Shown: positions 17,555 through 24,413 of the stretch, in pieces
Position numbering within the stretch: the first letter of the stretch is position 1
How the letters are laid out: each line of letters opens with the position of its first letter
Source: Candidatus Brachythrix odensensis
GTDB lineage: Bacteria > Chloroflexota > Anaerolineae > J036 > Brachytrichaceae
NCBI GenBank assembly: GCA_016714465.1
Contig: JADKDT010000011.1
Coordinates: 1 to 64,000 of the forward strand
Length of the DNA stretch: 64,000 nt
Reading direction: 5' to 3'
Notes under the pieces: model-generated
What the model was told of the DNA's origin: nothing
The model's database searches: none
What the model saw: only the letters and a program-made list of their open reading frames with translations
Position numbers and translations under genes: made by a program

Positions 17555-18340
17555 TCATGGCTTCAGCGCGCGGGTCGCATAGTAGCCCGGCATGTATTTG
17601 CTGGTGATCTGGGCATGATGCGGGGCTTCGTCGAAGCCGGCCAGGACAAAACCCGCGTCGAGCTGCCCGCCGATCTGATCGGCCAGCGTATGTCCAAACT
17701 CGAGCGGCGCGTCGGGCCCGAACAGGCGCAGCCGTTCTTCCTCGGGCAGATGGGTGAGATCGGAGTAGGGCAGGCTGTGCCGGACGATCAACTCGCCCCG
17801 GTTGTCCATCGCGTCGAGGTCGAAGATGAACAGATCCGGGTTCATGAACCCCGCAAGCAGCGCGCCTCCGCGGCGGAGCACGCGATGGCACTCGCGCCAG
17901 ACCGGCCGGATCTCGGGGCAAAAGACGTTCGAAACAGGGTGAAAGACCAGGTCGAAGCTGGCGTCGGCAAAGGCGCTCAGATCGCGCATGTCACCCTGCG
18001 CCGTGCTCAGCGTAAGCCCTTCCCGAGCGGCGACGAAGCGATCGCGTTCGAGTTGGCGGGCAGAGGCATCGAAGACCGTGACGTTGGCCCCAGCCGCGGC
18101 GAGGACGGGACCTTGCTGTCCGCCGCCCGAGGCGAGGCCCAGCACGTCCAGCCCGCGCAGGTCGGCTGGAAACCAGTTGCGCGGGGTGGGCTTGTAGCCG
18201 ATCAGGACGATCGACCAGTCGCCCTGCCTCGCTTTGGCAATCACCTCGGGGGTGACCGGCACGGTCCATTCATTGCCACCATCGACCTGCTTGTCCCAGG
18301 CCGCGCTGTTGTGCGCGACGATGTCGTTTGTTTTCATCAT
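17555..18340 (-). CDS. Class I SAM-dependent methyltransferase
   Basis: About 261 residues from MMKTNDIVAHNSAAWDKQV. The SAM-binding motif is DVLGLASGGGQQGPVLAAAG with the acidic residue in VTVFDASARQLERD, then GDMRDLSAFADASFDLVFHP and the post-motif VLRRGGALLAGF. It would methylate a small molecule; nothing nearby indicates which. The frame stays open upstream, but those residues show no similarity and lie in repeat-rich sequence, so the ATG at 18340 is preferred. Confidence 0.85.
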   Translation of the reverse strand: MMKTNDIVAHNSAAWDKQVDGGNEWTVPVTPEVIAKARQGDWSIVLIGYKPTPRNWFPADLRGLDVLGLASGGGQQGPVLAAAGANVTVFDASARQLERDRFVAAREGLTLSTAQGDMRDLSAFADASFDLVFHPVSNVFCPEIRPVWRECHRVLRRGGALLAGFMNPDLFIFDLDAMDNRGELIVRHSLPYSDLTHLPEEERLRLFGPDAPLEFGHTLADQIGGQLDAGFVLAGFDEAPHHAQITSKYMPGYYATRALKP

Positions 18341-18439
18341 GGGGTGATTATCCGTCCGCCGATTGCTCTGATTCACGCTGATTGAGTTTCGGGTGTGATG
18401 TGAGCGCCATATCCTGTCAATCTTGTCCATCCATGTTGA

Positions 18440-18600
18440 ATGATTCTGCACGGGCGAGGTATGGGTCCCGCTGCCACTCCGGCGCAGGCCGGAGTTTCGC
18501 GCGGGATGACGGTGTTGGGGCGGGTAGCCGTCGGCTACCCGGGTTACATCGATCAGGTGGGGCCCACCTCAAAGGTGGACCCCACCTCTTGTTAAGGTGA
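18440..18600. repeat. Cluster of three small palindromes before lipA
   Basis: ACTCCGGC/GCCGGAGT, CGGGTAGCC/GGCTACCCG and the pair AGGTGGGGCCCACCT...AGGTGGACCCCACCT. The last is related to the palindrome near 13890. The gap between the methyltransferase and lipA (18341-18638) holds no other feature. Confidence 0.6.
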
Positions 18601-18638
18601 GCGATCGTAGGGAAATGCTGTTGTAGACTCTGGTTCCT

Positions 18639-19670
18639 ATGAGCGCGACGAACACTTCTCCTGCGCCGGCGGCCAGCCGCGAGCCGACCCGCGATCGACT
18701 GCGTTCGACCGTTGTGCCGGTCAGCGATATTCCGATCGAGCCCGCTGCCGAGCTGGGTGACGATGGACTGCCCAGGCCCCTGCGCCGGCCGGAATGGTTG
18801 AAGGTCCGCGCGCCGGGCGGCGACTCATATCAGAACCTCAAGCGTCTGATGCGCAGCAAGAGCCTGCACACGATCTGCGAAGAAGCCAATTGCCCGAACA
18901 TCTCCGAGTGTTGGGAGCGCGGGACGGCCACCTTTCTGATAATGGGCGATGTGTGCACCCGCTCGTGCGGGTTCTGCGACGTAAAAACGGGCATGCCCAA
19001 CCCACTCGATTGGTCCGAGCCGTATCGGGTGGCGCAGGCCGTCGTCAATATGGATCTCAAGCACGTCGTCATCACCTCGGTCAACCGGGATGAGCGGCGC
19101 GACGGCGGGGCGCCCATCTTCGCCCTCAGCATCCGGCGGATCCATCAGGTCAAGCCCGACTGCACGATCGAAGTCCTCATCCCTGACTTCAAAGGCAATG
19201 AGGCCGCGCTCGAGATCGTCATGCGCGACCAGCCCGATATCCTCAACCACAACGTTGAAACCTGCGAGCGCCTGTTCAAGAAGGTCCAGCCGCAGGATAA
19301 CTACGAGTGGGCGCTTGCGACATTGCGCAACGCGCGCAAGATCGATCCCTTCGCGGTGACCAAGAGCGGCATGATGCTGGGCCTGGGCGAGACCCGCGAC
19401 GAGGTCATCCAGGTGATGAAGGATCTGCGCGAGGTGGATGTCGACATCCTCACGCTTGGACAATACCTGCAGCCCAGCCGGAAGCACCTTCCGATCGAGC
19501 GTTACTGGGCGCCCGAGGAATTTGCCGAGTTCCGCAAGCTGGGCTACGAGCTGGGCTTCAAGTGGGTTGAAAGCGGCCCGCTGGTGCGGAGTTCCTTCCG
19601 AGCCGATTTCCAGGCCCGGGCCCTGTCCCGGCGCTGGCGGGCGCTCCAGGCTGCGCCGGCCAGGGTGTAG
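18639..19670 (+). CDS. lipA: Lipoyl synthase
   Basis: A radical-SAM enzyme that inserts two sulfurs into octanoyl groups on E2 and H proteins. The auxiliary-cluster cysteines are C80, C85 and C91 (CEEANCPNISEC), the radical-SAM cluster C106, C110 and C113 (CTRSCGFC), and the family C-terminus has GPLVRSSFRAD. At 343 residues it has an N-terminal extension of about 45 residues rich in Pro, Ala and Thr. No lipB lies beside it. Confidence 0.96.
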   Translation: MSATNTSPAPAASREPTRDRLRSTVVPVSDIPIEPAAELGDDGLPRPLRRPEWLKVRAPGGDSYQNLKRLMRSKSLHTICEEANCPNISECWERGTATFLIMGDVCTRSCGFCDVKTGMPNPLDWSEPYRVAQAVVNMDLKHVVITSVNRDERRDGGAPIFALSIRRIHQVKPDCTIEVLIPDFKGNEAALEIVMRDQPDILNHNVETCERLFKKVQPQDNYEWALATLRNARKIDPFAVTKSGMMLGLGETRDEVIQVMKDLREVDVDILTLGQYLQPSRKHLPIERYWAPEEFAEFRKLGYELGFKWVESGPLVRSSFRADFQARALSRRWRALQAAPARV

Positions 19671-19726
19671 GACGATGGAGCGGGCGCTGCAAGCGGCCCC
19701 AGGCTGACGTCTTTCTCACGCCTTTT

Positions 19727-19766
19727 TCATCGTTCACCCAGCCGGGACGGGTAGGCTGAACGATGA
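19727..19766 (+). promoter_or_regulatory. Inverted repeat covering the start codon of the next gene
   Basis: TCATCGTTCA (19727-19736) pairs with TGAACGATGA (19757-19766); the right arm contains the ATG at 19763. In mRNA this stem would hide the start codon. No clear Shine-Dalgarno sequence is seen. Confidence 0.45.
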
Positions 19767-21016
19767 TGCGCGCGCCACGACCTTCCCGAATCGCCAGTCT
19801 GCTCTACCTGGCGGTGGCGGTGGCGCTGATTGGGGGGGTGGTGGTTGTCATTGTGGCAGCTCTGCGGCTCAATCTTCCGGTAACGCCCGTGGGGGCAGCG
19901 CCCGGGTCCATGGTAGCCGTCACCCTTCTGCCGTCTCGGATCCCAGGCACCCTTGTCTCTCCATTGACCGTCACAGCTGTCGCGCGCGAGGGCGAAGAAC
20001 GGCGTGCCAGCCGAATGGCGACCAGTGTCGCCCGGGCTTCAGCGACCGCGGCCGCCTCCGCACTCACACCCACGCCGACGCGCCGGAGTGGCGCGCGCGC
20101 GCAGCCAACCTCAACGGTCGATGCTACTCCGACCCGCCCGCAAATTGCCGACGCCACGCCGGCAGCCCCAGCGACGCCCGCGTCGACCGCTCAGCGAGCC
20201 CCTACATTGACCGTTGTTCCACAGGCCGCCAGCCCGCTTTGCCGCCAGACGGAAGGCTCGATTTTCCGCGAAATCGTTGCAAGCGCAGGTCTGAATGACT
20301 CCATTCCCGTTTTGATCGCGGTCCCGCCCTGCTTTGACCCGGTCAACCAGCGCTATCCGGCCCTGTATCTGCTCCAGGGCAGCGCCGACATCGAGGGGCA
20401 ATGGGAAAGGCTGGGCCTGGTCACCCGCGCCCAGAAACTCATGGCTGCCGGCGAGATGCCATCCTTTCTGATTGTGATGCCCAACAACGATATCGACAGG
20501 GGCAACCGCAGCAAGTTTCTGAACAGCTCCGAAGGCTCGAGTTCCTGGGAGGGCTTCATTGTGAACGATGTCGTGCCGATGGTCGACAGCAAATACGCGG
20601 GCTGGTCCGACCCAGCCGGCCGCGCAATCGGCGGTATCTCACGAGGCGGATATTGGTCGCTGGAGATTGCGTTTCGAAATCCCAAAATCTTTGGCTCGGT
20701 TGGGGCGCACAGCCCGGTCATCACCGCCGAGTACCTCGTGGGCGCGCCAGACAATTTCAGGATGACGATGATGGCCCGTTCGCCCGGTGACTTGAAGCAA
20801 TTGCGAATTTGGCTGGATGTCGGCGACCGCGATATGTATACCGTCGAGGGCCCGGACGATCTGACCGAGAGTCTGCTTGCGATTGGGGTCAAGGCGCAGT
20901 TTACGATCGGTTCCGGCGCCCATGATGACGCTTATTGGGCGTCGCGCGTCGACGACTACCTTGCCTTCTACGCAGGGCCGTGGTTTGACCTCGCGCCGAT
21001 CGCCGCGAAGCGCTGA
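19763..21016 (+). CDS. Membrane-anchored putative esterase (PF00756 type)
   Basis: A 417-residue protein. One N-terminal membrane helix (about residues 12-36) is followed by a linker of about 130 residues rich in Ala, Thr, Pro and Arg, then an alpha/beta hydrolase domain from about residue 160. The nucleophile elbow is GISRGG (AIGGISRGGYWSLEIA), with a likely acid in WLDVGDRDMY and His in GSGAHDDAYW. The catalytic domain would lie outside the membrane. Related to enterochelin esterase-like proteins; substrate unknown. Confidence 0.8.
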   Translation: MMRAPRPSRIASLLYLAVAVALIGGVVVVIVAALRLNLPVTPVGAAPGSMVAVTLLPSRIPGTLVSPLTVTAVAREGEERRASRMATSVARASATAAASALTPTPTRRSGARAQPTSTVDATPTRPQIADATPAAPATPASTAQRAPTLTVVPQAASPLCRQTEGSIFREIVASAGLNDSIPVLIAVPPCFDPVNQRYPALYLLQGSADIEGQWERLGLVTRAQKLMAAGEMPSFLIVMPNNDIDRGNRSKFLNSSEGSSSWEGFIVNDVVPMVDSKYAGWSDPAGRAIGGISRGGYWSLEIAFRNPKIFGSVGAHSPVITAEYLVGAPDNFRMTMMARSPGDLKQLRIWLDVGDRDMYTVEGPDDLTESLLAIGVKAQFTIGSGAHDDAYWASRVDDYLAFYAGPWFDLAPIAAKR

Positions 21017-21023
21017 AATCGTC

Positions 21024-21083
21024 GCCAAAAAGCGATATGGCCCGCCCTGGCGTACGCCAGGGCGGGCCATGTCGCTTTTGGCC
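21024..21083. repeat. Long intergenic palindrome
   Basis: Arms of about 29 bp (GCCAAAAAGCGATATGGCCC... and its near-complement) around a TACG-type centre, just after the esterase stop. Confidence 0.7.
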
Positions 21084-21116
21084 AAGGAATGAGACAATGC
21101 CCGCCTAGGTTTCAAA

Positions 21117-22121
21117 ATGCGTCGACGTCTCCTGCTGTTCATTGGAATCCTGATCAGTGTCGGGCTTTTGGCCCTGGCCGTGCGCGGCTTGCGCTTGGAT
21201 GAATTCGCCGCTGACCTGCGCCAGGCGAACCTGGTCTGGCTGATCCCTGGAATTGCCGCCTACTTTGTGGCCGTCCTGGTTCGGTCGTATCGCTGGCATT
21301 TCCTGCTTCGGCCAAACAAAGCCATCCCCGCGCCCTCGCTATTTCCCATCGTCGTCATCGGATACATGGGCAACAACATCTATCCGGCCCGCATCGGCGA
21401 ACTTGTCCGTGCCTACGTCCTTCGCCGCAAGCACGGCGTGCCAATCGCCTTTACCCTGTCGACCGTGCTGCTCGAGCGCCTGATGGATGCGATCGTGATG
21501 CTGGGTTTTGTCCTCGTCGGCCTGCCCCGCGCGGTTGGTTTGTCGGATCAGGTGCGCGGCGCCCTGGGTGTCGCCGGAATCGCCTTTGGCATCGCAACGC
21601 TTGTGTTTTTTGGCTTCGCGCTCGCGCCGCGGGCCGCAGCCGGCATCGCGGAGCGCATCATCAAGCGGGTTGCGCCGGCCTCCCTGTCGCCCCGGCTGAT
21701 CGGCATCGTTGAGCGCTTTGTCGAAGGCGCCCAGAGCCTCAAGAATCCGATCGACCTCGCCGGTCTGGCGCTGAGCAGTCTGCTGGTGTGGCTGATCGAG
21801 ACGGTCAAGTACTGGTGCATCGCCCAGGGCTTCGGGCTGACCACGACTTATCCCGACCTTATGCTGGTCAACGGCATGTCAAACCTGTTCACGATCCTGC
21901 CTGGCCTGCCGGGCGCGGCAGGGACGTTTGACAGCGGCAGTATTCTTGCCCTCGAGGCGCTGGGCGTCCCGCAGGCGCTTGCCACAGCTTACACCGTTGT
22001 GCTGCATGTGGCGCTCTGGTTGCCGGTCACCGCCCTGGGGGCTTTCTTTATGCTCCGTGAGGGGATGAGCTGGGGGGACTTGCGCAAGGCCGAGGTCGAG
22101 ACCGCCGAAGCCGCGAAGTAG
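21117..22121 (+). CDS. Flippase-like/lysylphosphatidylglycerol synthase TM family protein (UPF0104)
   Basis: A 334-residue membrane protein with about eight segments. Diagnostic blocks are VRSYRWHFLL, GYMGNNIYPARIGELVRAY, LERLMDAIVML and LPGLPGAAGTFDSG. Related to AglD and the membrane part of MprF, thought to move or transfer lipid-linked groups. The FAD amine oxidase that follows is a frequent neighbour of such proteins in glycolipid or glycan loci, though the two are separated by a repeat. Confidence 0.85.
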   Translation: MRRRLLLFIGILISVGLLALAVRGLRLDEFAADLRQANLVWLIPGIAAYFVAVLVRSYRWHFLLRPNKAIPAPSLFPIVVIGYMGNNIYPARIGELVRAYVLRRKHGVPIAFTLSTVLLERLMDAIVMLGFVLVGLPRAVGLSDQVRGALGVAGIAFGIATLVFFGFALAPRAAAGIAERIIKRVAPASLSPRLIGIVERFVEGAQSLKNPIDLAGLALSSLLVWLIETVKYWCIAQGFGLTTTYPDLMLVNGMSNLFTILPGLPGAAGTFDSGSILALEALGVPQALATAYTVVLHVALWLPVTALGAFFMLREGMSWGDLRKAEVETAEAAK

Positions 22122-22154
22122 CCGCTCGGGTATTCGCCCGTGTCAGGCGGATTG

Positions 22155-22220
22155 CACCACAAAGGCACAAAGACACAAAGGAAACAAGATACAACTTGGT
22201 GCCTTTGTGTCTTTGTGGTG
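22155..22220. repeat. Purine-rich inverted repeat (CACCACAAAGGCACAAAGAC type)
   Basis: CACCACAAAG-GCACAAAGACACAAAGG on the left and CCTTTGTGTCTTTGTGGTG on the right, about 38 bp before the amine oxidase start. It is AT-richer than the surroundings and resembles a dispersed element. Confidence 0.6.
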
Positions 22221-22257
22221 AAAGACCCGCGGCTCTCTCAAAGTACAATCGTCGGCG

Positions 22258-23562
22258 ATGTCATCCACACCGAAACGCATCGCCGTCATCGGCGCGGGCG
22301 CAGCGGGCCTGAGCGCCGCCTTCGACCTGCTCAAGCAGGGTCACGCCGTCACTGTATTCGAGGCCAGCGACAAGCCGGGCGGCCTGGCGGCCGGGTTCAA
22401 ACAGCCCAACTGGAACTGGACGGTGGAGAAGTTCTATCACCATTGGTTCGCCTCCGACGCCGACATGCTGGCCCTGGCGGCCGAAATGGGGGTGAGCGAC
22501 AAGGTCCGCTTCATGCGCCCGGTCACCGTGTCGTATTACAAGGGCGACTTCCTGCAGCTCGATTCGCCTCTCTCGGCCCTGCTGTTCAAGGGTCTGAGCC
22601 TGCTCGACAAGATCCCGTTTGGTCTCTCAGGCATCTATCTCAAATTGACCTCGAACTGGAAGGCCCTCGAGCGCTACACGGCGCATGAGTGGCTCTCGCG
22701 CTGGATGGGCAAGGGCGCCTACGCGCTGCTGTTCGAGCCGTTGCTGGTCGGCAAGTTCGGCGCATTCGCCCGGCAGGTGAATATGGCCTGGTTCTGGGCC
22801 CGGATCAAGGCTCGCACCAGCCGGCTGGGCACCTATGTCGGCGGTTTCCAGGCCTTCTTCAATGACCTCGCCGACCAGGTCGAAGCGCGCGGCGGAAAAA
22901 TCGCATACCGATCACCCGTCGAGCGCCTGGATCTTGACCCGGCATCACAGATGTGGACGGTCAATGTCAAGGCTGCTGCGCCGCAATCGTTCGATCAGGT
23001 TGTCAGCACGGTCTCGCCGCGGCTGATGACGCGACTGGCGCCGCAACTGCCACCGGAGTATCTCGCCGCGCTGGGTGAACTCAAATCGCTGGGCGCGGTC
23101 GTGGTTGTATTCGCCCTCAAACGCCAGCTCAGCGAGAAGGGCCATTACTGGCATAACCTGCCCAAGAGCGCGGGATTTCCGTATCTGGCGATGTGCGAGC
23201 ACACCAACTTCGTCTCGCCCGAGCATTTTGGCGGGCAGCGCATCGTCTACTGTGGCGATTACCTTCCGCCCGATCACGCCCACTTCAGCATGAGCGACGC
23301 CGAGATCCGGGCCGTCTTCGCCCCCTCGCTCAAGCGCTTCAACCCCGCCTTTGACGAGAGCTGGATCGACGATATGTGGGTATTCCGCGAGGCCTACGCC
23401 CAGCCCGTGCCGCTGCTCAATCACTCGCGCAACATCCCGTCGATCAAGACCCCGCTCCCTGGCCTGTGGTTTGCCTCGATGAGCCACGTTTACCCGTGGG
23501 ACCGCGGCACGAATTACGCCATTCAGATCGGGCGTCAGGTGGCGGCCGAGATCGATCGCTGA
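22258..23562 (+). CDS. FAD-dependent amine-oxidase-fold oxidoreductase
   Basis: A 434-residue flavoprotein. The dinucleotide fold is IAVIGAGAAGLSAAFDLL...VTVFEASDKPGG, followed by the partner RxGG-like region and a C-terminal FAD segment PGLWFASMSHVYPWDRGTNYAIQIG. It resembles protoporphyrinogen-oxidase-like and UDP-galactopyranose-mutase-like proteins of polysaccharide loci. Substrate uncertain. Confidence 0.85.
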   Translation: MSSTPKRIAVIGAGAAGLSAAFDLLKQGHAVTVFEASDKPGGLAAGFKQPNWNWTVEKFYHHWFASDADMLALAAEMGVSDKVRFMRPVTVSYYKGDFLQLDSPLSALLFKGLSLLDKIPFGLSGIYLKLTSNWKALERYTAHEWLSRWMGKGAYALLFEPLLVGKFGAFARQVNMAWFWARIKARTSRLGTYVGGFQAFFNDLADQVEARGGKIAYRSPVERLDLDPASQMWTVNVKAAAPQSFDQVVSTVSPRLMTRLAPQLPPEYLAALGELKSLGAVVVVFALKRQLSEKGHYWHNLPKSAGFPYLAMCEHTNFVSPEHFGGQRIVYCGDYLPPDHAHFSMSDAEIRAVFAPSLKRFNPAFDESWIDDMWVFREAYAQPVPLLNHSRNIPSIKTPLPGLWFASMSHVYPWDRGTNYAIQIGRQVAAEIDR

Positions 23563-23581
23563 CGGCAGACCGCCTCCTTTT

Positions 23582-23662
23582 GTCATCCAGAAACAAATGG
23601 CGAGATCACCATCCCCGCGCTTCGCGCGGGGATGGTGATCTCGCCATTTGTTTCTGGATGAC
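23582..23662. repeat. 39-bp perfect palindrome between convergent genes
   Basis: Arms 23582-23620 and 23624-23662 are fully complementary with a TTC loop. The inner part is CCCCGCGC/GCGCGGGG, and the outer part (starting GTCATCCAGAAACAAATGG) is unique to this site. It lies 10 bp from the end of the pseudouridine synthase gene. Confidence 0.9.
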
Positions 23663-23671
23663 TTCCTGACT

Positions 23672-24399
23672 TCATCCCCCCGATATCTTGCCCAGTTGGG
23701 TTACCGCCGCGCGGAAGTCCTTTGGGTATGGCGCCTCGTAGGTGATGTGTTCGCCGGTGGCCGGATGGCGCAGGGTGAGCGATAGCGCGTGCAGGGCCGT
23801 GCGCCCGATCAGCGGACGTTCGTCGTCGGTGTCATGCGCCGAAGGCCGATAGCCGCGCTTGATCACCGACAAGAACAGCGGCTTGCCGTCGCCATACAGC
23901 GGGTCGGCGATCAATGGCGCGCCCAGCGCCGCGGCGTGCACCCGAATCTGGTGCGTGCGTCCGGTCTCGGGCGCCACCTCCAGCAGCGAATACCCCTTGA
24001 AGCGTTGGACGATCTTGAAGCGGGTGACTGAGGGTTTGCCCTCGCGCGTATCGACAACGGTGCGATGCCGCTTATCGCCGTCGACCAGCAGCGGCGCTCG
24101 ACCACGCATTCGTCTTCCTGCGGCGCGCCAACGCACAACGCATGGTAGCGCTTCTCGGCCTCGCGCTCCTCAAACTGCAGGCTGAGCGATCGGTGGGCGG
24201 CCTCGGTCCGTGCGAAGATCAGCACCCCGCTCGTGTCGCGATCCAGGCGGTGGACCAGCCAGACCTTGCCCAGCGTGCCGGTCACGGCCGTATGCATGTC
24301 TTCGGTCTCGCTTCGGTTGGGGTCGTGGACGGCGCTGATGCCGGCGGGCTTGTTCACGACGACGATATCCTCGTCGACGCTGATGATGTCGATTTTCAT
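23672..24399 (-). CDS. RluA/RluD-family pseudouridine synthase (single-base frameshift)
   Basis: Isomerises uridine in rRNA or tRNA. The catalytic Asp is in WLVHRLDRDTSGVLIFA; the second frame continues with FKGYSLLEVAPETGRTHQIR, PLIADPLYGD and ALHALSLTLRHPATGE. The break is at about 24097-24100, where one G is missing on the coding strand (VVE-APLLVDGDKRHRT expected). Corrected length is 242 residues; there is no S4 domain. It starts 14 bp after the sigma/propeller gene on the same strand. Confidence 0.87.
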
Positions 24400-24413
24400 G
24401 ATGTCTCGGGCTC

